DNA of 64,000 bases. It comes from Caldanaerobius polysaccharolyticus DSM 13641. Lineage in GTDB: Bacteria > Bacillota > Thermoanaerobacteria > Thermoanaerobacterales > Caldanaerobiaceae. The stretch is taken from assembly GCF_000427425.1 (NCBI RefSeq), contig NZ_KE386495.1, positions 1,043,072 to 1,107,071 of the forward strand, given 5' to 3'. The position numbers were made by a program, and so were the translations under genes. Below are positions 1-8,208 of this stretch, piece by piece. Numbering within the stretch: position 1 is the stretch's first letter; each line of letters opens with the position of its first letter. Below the pieces are notes generated by a model. That model saw nothing but the letters and a program-made list of their open reading frames with translations. It made no database searches and was not told the origin of the DNA.

Positions 1-618
1 CCTAATAATATAGTTTTTAATCCTGTGGCTGATCAGTTAAAAACTCTTGTACACGGCCAGACGGCTGGTGGCACCGTCACGGCGCTTTTAACGGATGCCA
101 ATGGCAGCCTTCAAACGATAGTCCAGAATGCCTCTGTAACCGTAACAGCTACCAGTTTTGATATAAGGCCTTTATCATATACCACTGATATGGTATCTGT
201 ACAGAGTATTGTTGAAACAGTAAACGCCAACATTACAAATACCATTAATATAAGGTCGCTTTCTCCTGCCACAGATACGGTTTCAAATATCCTCTCAGGC
301 AGGGTGTTTACTTCAGCAACTGCATCTATTAACAATGTTACGGGTACAGGGACGTTGCTCCTCGAAGATACTTCGCAAAAGAGGATGTACACCTACTACG
401 TGTATAATACTGGCGCCGCTGCTCTGTCTGTAAAGCTTCAGATAAGTCCCACAACAGCTGAAGAATATTTTATCGATGATCCCAGCGGAGAAATAAGTGT
501 TACTCCAGGGTCGGCTACGACACTGGTAGCGCAGAGGTTCTTAAATTACACCAGGCTTTACTATGATGCTGGTACAGCGACTGTAACGGCTGTTTTTTAC
601 TACAACGCTCAGACTTAA
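1..618 (+). CDS. DUF6385 domain protein, 5' end outside window
   Basis: The reading frame is open from base 1, so the GTG at 25 is probably internal and the gene begins upstream. About 205 residues are visible. The N-terminal part is Thr/Ser/Val-rich and low in charge, as in extracellular or spore-structural beta proteins. The last ~80 residues (tyrosine-rich start, NTGAAALSVKLQISP, final YYNAQT) match the C-terminal DUF6385 domain that often accompanies DNRLRE proteins in Clostridia. The same domain ends the gene at 2471-3331, so the two are related. Function is unknown; a structural role on the cell or spore surface is inference. Confidence 0.7.
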   Translation, partial: PNNIVFNPVADQLKTLVHGQTAGGTVTALLTDANGSLQTIVQNASVTVTATSFDIRPLSYTTDMVSVQSIVETVNANITNTINIRSLSPATDTVSNILSGRVFTSATASINNVTGTGTLLLEDTSQKRMYTYYVYNTGAAALSVKLQISPTTAEEYFIDDPSGEISVTPGSATTLVAQRFLNYTRLYYDAGTATVTAVFYYNAQT

Positions 619-621
619 ATT

Positions 622-647
622 AAAGGGTGCACCTGGGTGCACCCTTT
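622..647 (+). terminator. Hairpin after DUF6385 gene
   Basis: A self-complementary stem of 10-12 bp (AAAGGGTGCA / TGCACCCTTT) lies just after the stop codon and is followed by a short U-rich CTTTCTATAG. The tail is weak for an intrinsic terminator, so termination may be partial. Confidence 0.55.
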
Positions 648-677
648 CTATAGCAGGGAAGAGTGGTGAGTGTATAT

Positions 678-2465
678 ATGAGTGAACGCCCTTTAATAAG
701 CCTGTGCATGATTGTAAAAAATGAAGAGGCCAATTTACCAAGGTGTCTTGATAGCGTAAAGGATATCGTGGATGAGATAATAATAGTGGATACGGGTTCT
801 ACGGACAATACCATTAAAGTGGCGCAAAGGTATGGGGCGCGGGTTTTTAGCGTACAATGGCACGATGATTTTAGCGAAGCGAGAAATGTGTCAATTGAAA
901 AAGCCAGAGGCAAGTGGATACTTTTTATGGACGCTGATGATGAATTAGACTGTGAAGATAAAAGAAAAATAAAGGACCTTTTAATTGACGGTGTAGAAGG
1001 CTATTTTTTTAAGACGATAAATTACGTGGGAAAATCCCCGGGAGTAGAAGCGGCTTTGAACATGAATTTTAGGCTCATGAGGAACAGGCCTGAGTATAGA
1101 TTTGTGTATCCTATACACGAGCAGATAGCTGCGGTCATACAAAAGGTAAAACCTGATGCAAAGCTTATTAACGCTGATATAAAGGTTTATCATTATGGCT
1201 ATCTCGACGATGAGGTGGCTATAAAAGATAAGCGGGAGAGAAATATGCGAATTATAAGGAAAGTTTTGGAGAAAAATCCTTTTGATGCTTTTATGAGGTT
1301 TAACATGGGCAATGAATACTTCGCCCTGTGCGACTACGAAAAAGCCCTCAATGAATACGCGTTATCCCTTAAAAATACCCGTGAAAAAACCGGTTATTTA
1401 TCTAAGCTCTATGTTAGGATGGTATTGTGTTACAGCGAACTTAAGAGGTACGATGAGGCTTTAAATATTATCGATGTGGGTTTAAAAGACTATCCCAGTT
1501 TAACAGACCTAGTGTTTTTAGGAGGGTATATACATCATGTAAATAAAAGGTATACCATAGCGGAAAGGCTATTTAAAAGATGTATTGAAATGGGAGAAGC
1601 GCCTTTAGAAATAGGATTCATAATGGGGGTAGGTAGTTTTAGAGCACATCATGCTTTAGGTGAGCTGTATCTTGAATTAGAAGATTACGATGAAGCTTAC
1701 GCTCATTTTGAGCAAGCTTATAAACAAAATAATTCTTTCACAGAACCTCTTTATAAAATGTGCCATATTCTCGTAAAGACCAAAGGGATATCGGAAGCCA
1801 GGAATACCTTTGAGCGCATACTAAACTTGGAAGATTTCAAAGATTTATCACTTTTGATAAGCATCTTTTTGAGGCAAAAAAGGTACGATATATGTCTGGA
1901 ATATATTAATCGATTGATAAATAACAATATGGGCAACGACGAAATATACTATTTATGCGGCAAATGCCTCTTTAATCTTAAGCGCCTGGATGAAGCATAT
2001 AGCATATGGAAGCTGGTAAACCGTGAGAGTATTTACTATAATATGTTAATACCTGATCTTATGTTGATGGACTTGATCAAGGGCAGAAGCGATGATTCAG
2101 TCGTGGAAGCCTGTAAGAAAATATGGCCAAAGCACTACAGCGTTTTTCAAAGGTTAAGAGATTTGTTAGGGCATAGGCATCCGCAATTGTTAAGCGATGA
2201 TGCCAGTGATTCAAAGAAATACGCGGATATAATATTTGATATCCTCGACAAACTTCTGTACCTGGAGGAATTTGACATATTTGAGGCTGCCTTGAATCTT
2301 TTAAATTTGATAGAGGATAACACGGTTCTTCTGAGATTGGGAAAATTGTATTATAAGTACGGTTTTAAGCGCCATGCAGAGGATGAAATATTAAGGTCTA
2401 TGAAATTGTTCAACGTCTATGATTGTGAAGCATTGGATTTGCTAAACAGGATATCCATGGGGTGA
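678..2465 (+). CDS. Family 2 glycosyltransferase with TPR tail
   Basis: The first ~90 residues are a GT-A fold glycosyltransferase 2 domain: SLCMIVKNEE at the N-terminus, TGSTDNT near residue 39, and the metal/nucleotide-sugar motif DADD at 85-88. The remaining ~490 residues are helical tetratricopeptide-like repeats (for example LGELYLELEDYDEAYAHFEQA). This architecture resembles SunS-like and other TPR-linked transferases that glycosylate proteins. I prefer the ATG at 678 (595 aa) over the in-frame GTG at 663 because GGTGAG lies 7 bases before it. It is cytoplasmic, with no signal or membrane segment. It sits between two DUF6385 proteins, which suggests but does not prove that they are its substrates. 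Confidence 0.85.
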   Translation: MSERPLISLCMIVKNEEANLPRCLDSVKDIVDEIIIVDTGSTDNTIKVAQRYGARVFSVQWHDDFSEARNVSIEKARGKWILFMDADDELDCEDKRKIKDLLIDGVEGYFFKTINYVGKSPGVEAALNMNFRLMRNRPEYRFVYPIHEQIAAVIQKVKPDAKLINADIKVYHYGYLDDEVAIKDKRERNMRIIRKVLEKNPFDAFMRFNMGNEYFALCDYEKALNEYALSLKNTREKTGYLSKLYVRMVLCYSELKRYDEALNIIDVGLKDYPSLTDLVFLGGYIHHVNKRYTIAERLFKRCIEMGEAPLEIGFIMGVGSFRAHHALGELYLELEDYDEAYAHFEQAYKQNNSFTEPLYKMCHILVKTKGISEARNTFERILNLEDFKDLSLLISIFLRQKRYDICLEYINRLINNNMGNDEIYYLCGKCLFNLKRLDEAYSIWKLVNRESIYYNMLIPDLMLMDLIKGRSDDSVVEACKKIWPKHYSVFQRLRDLLGHRHPQLLSDDASDSKKYADIIFDILDKLLYLEEFDIFEAALNLLNLIEDNTVLLRLGKLYYKYGFKRHAEDEILRSMKLFNVYDCEALDLLNRISMG

Positions 2466-2470
2466 TTTAT

Positions 2471-3331
2471 ATGCCCACGTTGGTTATACCGTCGTCAAGT
2501 AAGGACGCTCAGATAAATTCTCAGCATCCTACTACAAATTATGGCAGCTTGGATAATATGGGAGTGGGAAGATACGATAATTTTTCAACGCTAAGGGCAT
2601 TAATTCAATTCGATATAACGTCAATTCCTGAAGGAGTAAGCATAACAAGTGCTGTTATGACGTTAAATGTGGTTTCAATTTACAATTCCAGTATAATCGA
2701 TGTGGTTACTCCGTATAGGGTAATGCAGGATTGGAATGAGTACACTGTTAATTGGGTCAATGGGCCTACTATAGACAACAATACATTTGGCGGTTCAGTA
2801 AACCTTTTTAGTATCGGAGCGTATTCTTGGGATGTCACAAACCTGGTTAAGGGTTGGTACACGGGATTGTATCCCAATTATGGTGTGATGCTCAGATCTT
2901 TAGAGACCAGAAATTTTGAAGCAAAAATCATAGCAACCCGTGAATACGCTGATATATCTAAAAGACCATCGCTTACCATAACCTACGAGGCTACTAACCT
3001 TTTTTCCCTCTACGGGAGATTAAAGCATTCTGATACACAAACAGTAGTTACATCGGATTCATATGCTGGGGGTAATGTATACAATACCTCAGAGATGAGC
3101 ATGTACACATTTTTTATCAAAAACAACGGTATGAATCCAGCTAAAGTTAAACTGCAGATAAGCCCTGATGGACAAAATTGGCTTGATGGTAGTGAATCTG
3201 TTGTGGTATTATCAGGGGAAATGAAAGCCCTTGTTCCTTACATCTACGCTCACTATTCTAGATTATCGTATAAATCCCTTAACAATGGTGAGCAAACAAA
3301 TATTACCATTTGGTATCAATCTCATGTTTGA
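2471..3331 (+). CDS. DNRLRE and DUF6385 domain protein
   Basis: Residues ~1-175 form a DNRLRE beta-sandwich domain: an N-terminal strand with DAQINS, then LIQFDITSIP, a WNEYTVNW motif and a terminal SLTITYE strand. Residues ~180-286 are a DUF6385 domain like the end of the first gene. There is no signal peptide, transmembrane segment or sorting signal, which is unusual for a DNRLRE protein and would fit assembly from the mother-cell cytoplasm, as in spore coats (inference). The ATG at 2471 is preferred, with GGGGTGA 5 bases upstream; a GTG at 2462 would overlap the glycosyltransferase stop. It is co-transcribed with the glycosyltransferase. Confidence 0.8.
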   Translation: MPTLVIPSSSKDAQINSQHPTTNYGSLDNMGVGRYDNFSTLRALIQFDITSIPEGVSITSAVMTLNVVSIYNSSIIDVVTPYRVMQDWNEYTVNWVNGPTIDNNTFGGSVNLFSIGAYSWDVTNLVKGWYTGLYPNYGVMLRSLETRNFEAKIIATREYADISKRPSLTITYEATNLFSLYGRLKHSDTQTVVTSDSYAGGNVYNTSEMSMYTFFIKNNGMNPAKVKLQISPDGQNWLDGSESVVVLSGEMKALVPYIYAHYSRLSYKSLNNGEQTNITIWYQSHV

Positions 3332-3343
3332 ATTTTTCATGAA

Positions 3344-3377
3344 TTTATTTTTATGAGTATGGCAAAATAAAAATAAA
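3344..3377. repeat. AT-only inverted repeat
   Basis: A perfect 11-bp inverted repeat (TTTATTTTTAT / ATAAAAATAAA) with a 12-base spacer lies between the DNRLRE gene and the small Cys protein gene. It may act as a weak terminator or lie in the promoter region of the next gene. Confidence 0.35.
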
Positions 3378-3398
3378 GTACCAAAGGGAGGTTATAAC

Positions 3399-3605
3399 AT
3401 GGCAACAAAAGAACAATTAAATGCTGTGGGAATGAATTGCCCTGGTTTTGCCAGGGATGATTCCCTTTACTCTGCGGTTGATTTAAAGGATACATTGGCC
3501 AATGGCGACAGAAGCTGCGCTATATGTAAGCAGTGGGATGTGCGAAAGCAAAAGTGCAGGATAAACCTGTTTGACCAGGTACTGACGGGGTTGGACCAGA
3601 CTTAA
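3399..3605 (+). CDS. Small four-cysteine protein, unknown
   Basis: A 68-residue soluble protein with a strong ribosome site (GGGAGG) before its ATG. Four cysteines at 14, 40, 43 and 52 are arranged C-x25-C-x2-C-x8-C, which suggests a bound metal ion or small iron-sulfur cluster. The CAICKQWD segment looks like a rubredoxin- or HiPIP-type knuckle, but I cannot assign a family. It has its own terminator and appears monocistronic. Confidence 0.7.
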   Translation: MATKEQLNAVGMNCPGFARDDSLYSAVDLKDTLANGDRSCAICKQWDVRKQKCRINLFDQVLTGLDQT

Positions 3606-3622
3606 AGGCCATCCCCTTTTTT
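3587..3622 (+). terminator. Terminator overlapping the small Cys gene stop
   Basis: GGGGTTGG pairs with CCATCCCC (one mismatch) and is followed by six T. The 5' arm lies inside the coding region. Confidence 0.5.
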
Positions 3623-3623
3623 A

Positions 3624-3651
3624 TTGCCGTAAAAAAGTGATAAAATAAAAT
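3624..3651 (+). promoter_or_regulatory. Candidate promoter for pepV
   Basis: TTGCCG (3624-3629) and TAAAAT (3646-3651) are separated by 16 bases, immediately after the preceding T tract. The match to a sigma-A promoter is moderate. Confidence 0.35.
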
Positions 3652-3682
3652 TAAGACTATCAAATTATATGGAGGTATTGCG

Positions 3683-5083
3683 ATGACTTTTGATAAGTTG
3701 ATAGATGATATGGCAGCGGATATAATAAAGTCTACTCAAGAAATATTGAGATACAAGAGCGTAAAAGGCAATCCAATGCCAGGAGCTCCTTTTGGTGAAG
3801 GTGTTAAGCTTTCTCTGGATTATGTTTTGAGCCTTGCCGAGAAAATGGGCTTTGAAGTTAAAAATCTGGATGGTTATGCGGGGTACGCTCAGTACGGCGA
3901 AGGCGATGAGATGGTAGGCATTTTAGCGCATCTTGATGTGGTACCTGAAGGAAGTGGCTGGACATATCCACCTTATGGAGGAGAGATACACGATAACAGG
4001 ATATACGGAAGAGGTGCAATAGACGACAAAGGGCCTGCCATAGCTTCGCTTTACGCTTTAAAGGCCGTTAAGGATTCCGGTGTTTCCCTTAAAAGAAAGG
4101 TGAGGATTATTTTTGGTACTAATGAGGAAACGGGTTGGGGGGATATAGATTACTACAAGGGCCACGATCGGTATCCGGATTTAGGATTTACACCCGATGC
4201 TAATTTCCCGCTGATCTACGCGGAGAAAGGGATATTGACGTGCAAAATAGAGATGGATTTTGAAAATCGCAAAGAGGGATATGTGGAATTAAAGCGCCTA
4301 AGTGGCGGTAGCGCTGCCAACATGGTGCCTGACTATTGCGAAGCGTACTTGTGGGTAGAGCCGACAAAGAAGGATTACACAAAAATGTTGATTATGAGAA
4401 TAGCTAGTGAGGATAGTGTAAACATAAAACTATCGGAAGACGACGGCGGAATAATAATAAAATCCTATGGAGTAGCTGCCCATGGAAGCACACCGGAAAA
4501 AGGTGTTAATGCGATTATGCAGCTTATAATGATCCTGTACAGGTTGGATTTTGCCAAAGACGATGTGTATCAGTACATAACTCATTTTGCAGAAAAAGTG
4601 GGAATGGATTACACAGGCAAGAGCATGGGCCTTGACATCCGCGATGACATCTCCGGCGGTTTGACTTATAATGTAGGGGTAATGCACATTGATGATAAAA
4701 GAGGTTATGCAGAAATAAATATAAGGTACCCTGTTACTAGTCGAAAGGATGTGGTTGAGGGGATTATTAAAGAGCAGCTGCCATCCAGATTTAAATACAC
4801 GTATTTAAATGGCTTTGAACCGCTGTATGTATCGACGGATAGTGAGCTTACAAAAAAATTAATGGATGTCTACAGAAAAGCTACCGGCGATGATGTCAGC
4901 ATGCCTATTGCTATAGGAGGGGGGACGTATGCCAGGGCTTTTAAAAATTTTGTGGCTTTCGGCCCCGTGTTTCCGGGAGGAGTAGAGCTGGCTCATCAAC
5001 GGGATGAATATATAGATGTTGATCACCTGATTAAACTGGTCAAGATATATTCTATGGCCATATACGAATTGTGTAATATCTGA
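3683..5083 (+). CDS. pepV: M20 family dipeptidase PepV
   Basis: A 466-residue cytosolic dinuclear zinc aminopeptidase of the M20A PepV/Sapep group, which hydrolyses dipeptides and some unusual peptides. Visible active-site elements are the AHLDVVP motif (zinc ligand His83, Asp85), the bridging Asp in AIDDKGP (~115), the general base and ligand Glu pair in GTNEETGW (148-149), a lid domain with HGSTPEKGVNA, and the C-terminal GGGTYARAF and GGVELAHQ segments that contribute the last ligand. Length matches the family. GGAGG precedes the ATG. It appears to be a single gene between its own promoter and the ftcD promoter. Confidence 0.93.
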   Translation: MTFDKLIDDMAADIIKSTQEILRYKSVKGNPMPGAPFGEGVKLSLDYVLSLAEKMGFEVKNLDGYAGYAQYGEGDEMVGILAHLDVVPEGSGWTYPPYGGEIHDNRIYGRGAIDDKGPAIASLYALKAVKDSGVSLKRKVRIIFGTNEETGWGDIDYYKGHDRYPDLGFTPDANFPLIYAEKGILTCKIEMDFENRKEGYVELKRLSGGSAANMVPDYCEAYLWVEPTKKDYTKMLIMRIASEDSVNIKLSEDDGGIIIKSYGVAAHGSTPEKGVNAIMQLIMILYRLDFAKDDVYQYITHFAEKVGMDYTGKSMGLDIRDDISGGLTYNVGVMHIDDKRGYAEINIRYPVTSRKDVVEGIIKEQLPSRFKYTYLNGFEPLYVSTDSELTKKLMDVYRKATGDDVSMPIAIGGGTYARAFKNFVAFGPVFPGGVELAHQRDEYIDVDHLIKLVKIYSMAIYELCNI

Positions 5084-5089
5084 TATAAT
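5081..5089 (+). promoter_or_regulatory. Extended -10 promoter for ftcD
   Basis: TGATATAAT is an extended -10 element (TG-n-TATAAT). It overlaps the pepV stop, and no clear -35 is seen. Confidence 0.45.
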
Positions 5090-5125
5090 GATGGCATACT
5101 GTGACATAAGGAGGAGAATGAGCTG

Positions 5126-6025
5126 GTGGCAGAGAAGGTAGTTGAATGTGTTCCCAACTTTAGTGAAGGGAGAAATAAGGATGTTATGGATGCGATAGCA
5201 AGCGCCATTAAAGCTACAGATGATGTTAAGTTGCTGGATTATTCAGGAGATCCAGATCACAACAGGAGCGTATATACCTTTGTGGGCAAGCCGGAGGCCG
5301 TAGTAAAGGCGGCTTTTAATGCCTGTAAGGTTGCGGTTCAACTTATAGATATGTCTAAACATACGGGAGAGCATCCCCGAATGGGAGCAGCTGATGTTGT
5401 CCCTTTTATACCTATTTCAAATGTATCAGTACAGGAATGCGTGCAATTGGCAAAGAGATTAGGTGAGCTGATAGGGAAAGAGCTTTTCGTACCTGTTTAT
5501 CTGTACGGATACGCTGCTACGAGGCTTGAGAGAGTGGATCTTTCTGAGATAAGAAAAGGCCAGTACGAGGGCTTTTTTGATAAAATAAAAAGTCCCCAGT
5601 GGACGCCTGACTTTGGCCCCAGCGAAGTAAATGTAAAAAGCGGGGTTACGGCAGTTGGCGTAAGGAAGCCTCTTATAGCCTTTAATGTAAATTTAAATAC
5701 TGATGATATAAAAATCGCACGGCAAATAGCTAGGGCTGTAAGGAACATTAGCGGGGGATTGAGGGGTGTTAAGGCGCTAGGGATGAAACTTAATAAAAGC
5801 GGCATGGTTCAGGTATCCATGAATCTGGTTGATTACGAAAATACTCCTATATATCGCGCCTTAGAGCTTATTAAGGTTGAAGCAAAGCGCTATGGGGTTT
5901 CGGTGGTGAGCACAGAAATAGTTGGCCTTGTACCCCTCAAGGCCATCGTGGACAGCGCAAAATATTACATGCAACTGGATAACTTTGACGAAAGTAAGAT
6001 ACTAGAGACAAGGCTGTACGAATGA
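5126..6025 (+). CDS. ftcD: Glutamate formimidoyltransferase
   Basis: A 299-residue formiminotransferase matching the N-terminal catalytic half of FTCD. It moves the formimino group of N-formimino-glutamate to tetrahydrofolate in histidine breakdown and one-carbon metabolism. Family marks are VVECVPNFSEGRN at the start, DHNRSVYTFVG, HTGEHPRMGAADVVPF around residue 85, and GVRGVKALG-like segments. The cyclodeaminase domain is absent, as is usual for single-domain forms. No hut genes are nearby, so the substrate source is not evident. The GTG start is preceded by AAGGAGGAG about 10 bases away. Confidence 0.9.
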   Translation: MAEKVVECVPNFSEGRNKDVMDAIASAIKATDDVKLLDYSGDPDHNRSVYTFVGKPEAVVKAAFNACKVAVQLIDMSKHTGEHPRMGAADVVPFIPISNVSVQECVQLAKRLGELIGKELFVPVYLYGYAATRLERVDLSEIRKGQYEGFFDKIKSPQWTPDFGPSEVNVKSGVTAVGVRKPLIAFNVNLNTDDIKIARQIARAVRNISGGLRGVKALGMKLNKSGMVQVSMNLVDYENTPIYRALELIKVEAKRYGVSVVSTEIVGLVPLKAIVDSAKYYMQLDNFDESKILETRLYE

Positions 6026-6026
6026 T

Positions 6027-6506
6027 CTACGATGTAGTTTGCTTTGTTGCCTGTTGTTCCAATTTTTTTGTGTTTTCTACGATGCGTGCTATATTTTTAT
6101 AAGCCTTTATTGAGCCTAAAGCCACAATAGGCCTGCCTAATGCCGTCAACTTCAATGTGCGGGAAATAAACCCGCCTATTTTCATAGTTAGGTTGACGGC
6201 ATGGGAGGTATCTACATCCAGAAATCCATCGGTGTTTTTATAAATTTCATAGTAAAGGTCTTTTAGCGCAGGTATTATCATATCCTTTTGATTTTTTACG
6301 CCCATGGAGCAGATGGTATTACCAAATTCATCCGTACCTATTTTCATTATTCTCCCGTAATCCTGTGATGTCAGTTGGTCAAATAGAGGGAGGCTTTCAA
6401 TGTGTTTTCTGTCGGGTACGCTGTCCATTGGTAGCTTGTTTAAGTGTATCCAGCAGGCGATAATGGAGCTATGACTTCCTCCATAGCAATGGTAGAGTAT
6501 TATCAT
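6027..6506 (-). CDS. DUF3189 family protein
   Basis: A 159-residue protein beginning MIILYHCYGGSHSS, the hallmark of the DUF3189 family of spore-forming Firmicutes, whose function is unknown. The YHCYGGSHSS loop resembles a nucleotide- or phosphate-binding turn. It converges tail-to-tail with ftcD (1-base gap) and is divergent from the NUDIX gene. On its own strand GGTGAT precedes the ATG. Confidence 0.8.
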   Translation of the reverse strand: MIILYHCYGGSHSSIIACWIHLNKLPMDSVPDRKHIESLPLFDQLTSQDYGRIMKIGTDEFGNTICSMGVKNQKDMIIPALKDLYYEIYKNTDGFLDVDTSHAVNLTMKIGGFISRTLKLTALGRPIVALGSIKAYKNIARIVENTKKLEQQATKQTTS

Positions 6507-6541
6507 ATCTAGATATCACCTCATAATTATTGTTGGCCATT

Positions 6542-6599
6542 AGCGATCGCTTATTCATTTGTGACTATTCATAAAAATTTAAATTCGTTAAGTATTCAT
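6542..6599. promoter_or_regulatory. Divergent control region with palindrome and repeats
   Basis: The 168-base gap between the divergent DUF3189 and NUDIX genes holds a perfect 10-bp palindrome AGCGATCGCT (6542-6551) and three direct copies of TATTCAT (6552, 6566, 6593; the last two extend to TATTCATAAA). A TATAAT-like -10 for the NUDIX gene is at 6638-6643. The binding protein is unknown. Confidence 0.4.
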
Positions 6600-6674
6600 A
6601 AAGTTTTTGAAGGAATTTTTAAGTGCACAGAGAATATTATAATTATAAATAAAGGTAGAAAGGTGTGTTAAACT

Positions 6675-7106
6675 GTGTTAAAGCGCAATTGTGCGGGAGG
6701 AGTTGTTTTTAGGGGGGATAGCGTTTTTCTATTAAAAAACGAGAAAAACGAGTGGGTACTGCCCAAGGGTGTAATTAGAAATGGCGAACTTGCCGTAGAT
6801 GTAGCATTAAGGCGAGTTAGAGAAGAAACTGGCTTAAAAAACCTGAAGATTATCTCATCTGCTGGTGAAACAAGTTATGAATTCTTTTCTATTACTAGGC
6901 AAATCCCTGTGTGCAACGAGATCGTATGGTATATCATGGTAACAGATGACCAGTCTTTTAACATAAGCAGAGAAGATGGATTTTCTGATGGAGGGTTTTA
7001 CCCTATTGACGAAGCGTTGCTTAAAATAACTTACAGCCAGGATAAATCGCTAGTGAATTTATCTTACAGAAAATATAGGGATATAATGCTTCAATTGACC
7101 AAATGA
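6675..7106 (+). CDS. NUDIX hydrolase
   Basis: A 143-residue NUDIX-fold pyrophosphohydrolase acting on a nucleoside diphosphate linked to another moiety; the substrate cannot be predicted. The Nudix box runs from Gly32 to Leu54: G32, E38, R46, E50-E51 and G53 are in register, but the Glu that normally follows the Arg (REUxEE) is Arg47. The metal-binding pair E50/E51 remains. The start is GTG with AAAGGTG upstream. Monocistronic, followed by a T-rich terminator. Confidence 0.85.
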   Translation: MLKRNCAGGVVFRGDSVFLLKNEKNEWVLPKGVIRNGELAVDVALRRVREETGLKNLKIISSAGETSYEFFSITRQIPVCNEIVWYIMVTDDQSFNISREDGFSDGGFYPIDEALLKITYSQDKSLVNLSYRKYRDIMLQLTK

Positions 7107-7130
7107 CTTTTTGCCTTTAAGGTTTGCTGT

Positions 7131-7162
7131 GGTGCGTTTTATCTTGTAACGCCTTTTTTTTT
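7131..7162 (+). terminator. Terminator after NUDIX gene
   Basis: A short stem (GCGTT / AACGC with a flanking G-C pair) is followed by nine T. Confidence 0.55.
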
Positions 7163-7189
7163 ATTATATAATTAAGCAGGGGTTTTTGT

Positions 7190-7819
7190 ATGCTAGATGA
7201 ATTCATGACGGTGAGAGATGAAGGAATAGCAGAGATCACCATAAATAAATCGCGCTTTATTGGGCACGCTAAATATACCCCTGATGAAACAACTGCTCGG
7301 CTGTTTATAGAGAGCGTAAAACAGCGACATCGCGATGCGACTCATAATGTATACGCTTATGTTTTAGGTAATGGTGGCGAGATTCAGCGGTTTAACGATG
7401 ACGGTGAACCCTCAGGCACTGCTGGAATGCCTGTTTTGGAAGTTATAAAGAGGGAAAAATTAATATATGTGACAGTGGTTGTTACCCGCTATTTTGGGGG
7501 TATATTGCTGGGAGCAGGGGGTCTCATAAGGGCTTATGCTAAGGGCGCGAAAATTGCCCTGGATGCTGCTGGGATAGTTAAAAAGGTTTTGCACGCGAGG
7601 GTTTGTGTAAAACTGGATTACTCCCCGTGGGGAAAGGTGCAAAACTATATTGTAAAGCGAAAAATAAAGGTCGCCGATGTTCAGTACGCAGATAACGTTA
7701 CGTTTTGCGTTTTAGTGCCTGATGAAAGAATAGATCAGTTAAGGCAGGATATTTTAGAGATGACAGACGGCAGGGCTCAAATAGAAATAGATGGTTATGA
7801 TTACTGCGAAGTGGGGTGA
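7190..7819 (+). CDS. YigZ/IMPACT family protein
   Basis: A 209-residue member of the UPF0029/IMPACT family (YigZ, YvyE). Signature residues lie in the RFIGHA start, HNVYAY, NDDGEPSGTAG (the family signature loop) and TRYFGGILLGAGGL. The N-terminal IMPACT domain resembles a ribosomal protein S5 fold and the C-terminal ~60 residues form the EF-G-like DUF1949 domain. Bacterial function is not settled; ribosome or nucleic-acid interaction has been proposed. GCAGGGG precedes the ATG, and it overlaps the next gene. Confidence 0.9.
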   Translation: MLDEFMTVRDEGIAEITINKSRFIGHAKYTPDETTARLFIESVKQRHRDATHNVYAYVLGNGGEIQRFNDDGEPSGTAGMPVLEVIKREKLIYVTVVVTRYFGGILLGAGGLIRAYAKGAKIALDAAGIVKKVLHARVCVKLDYSPWGKVQNYIVKRKIKVADVQYADNVTFCVLVPDERIDQLRQDILEMTDGRAQIEIDGYDYCEVG

Positions 7820-8208
7820 TGCACGTGCAGAGTTATATAGAGGACGCATTGGAGAAAAAGATATGGGCAGTGGTAGGAGTAAGCCCCAAAAAAGAAAAGT
7901 ATGGGTATAAAGTCTACAAAAGTTTAAAAGATAAAGGGTATCAAGTTTACCCTGTAAATCCGTTATATACAGATGTAGAGGGAGATAAGTGCTATCAGAG
8001 CCTTAGATTTTTGCCAGTAGTACCGCAGGTTGTAAATATGGTTGTGGCACCTAAGTTTGGAAAGCAGTATGTAGATGAAGCAGGAGAACTGGGAGTGGAG
8101 TACATCTGGTTCCAACCTGGTGCAGAAAGTCCTGAACTTGTAAATGCTGCGGAGTCAAAAGGGTTAAAGGCTATATACGGCGCCTGCGTTCTCCTTCAAT
8201 CAAGGTGA
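7819..8208 (+). CDS. CoA-binding domain protein (YccU type)
   Basis: A ~130-residue single-domain Rossmann protein of the CoA_binding_2 family (YccU-like). Visible marks are WAVVGVSPKKEKYGYKV at the first strand-loop, VYPVNP, and the C-terminal IYGACVLLQ with the family cysteine. It probably binds CoA or a dinucleotide; the reaction is unknown. Candidate starts are GTG 7816, ATG 7819 and GTG 7825. GGGGTGAT fits the last best by spacing, but the ATG is also plausible. It overlaps the YigZ stop, so the two are translationally coupled, and its end overlaps the convergent TauE/SafE gene. Confidence 0.85.
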   Translation: MHVQSYIEDALEKKIWAVVGVSPKKEKYGYKVYKSLKDKGYQVYPVNPLYTDVEGDKCYQSLRFLPVVPQVVNMVVAPKFGKQYVDEAGELGVEYIWFQPGAESPELVNAAESKGLKAIYGACVLLQSR

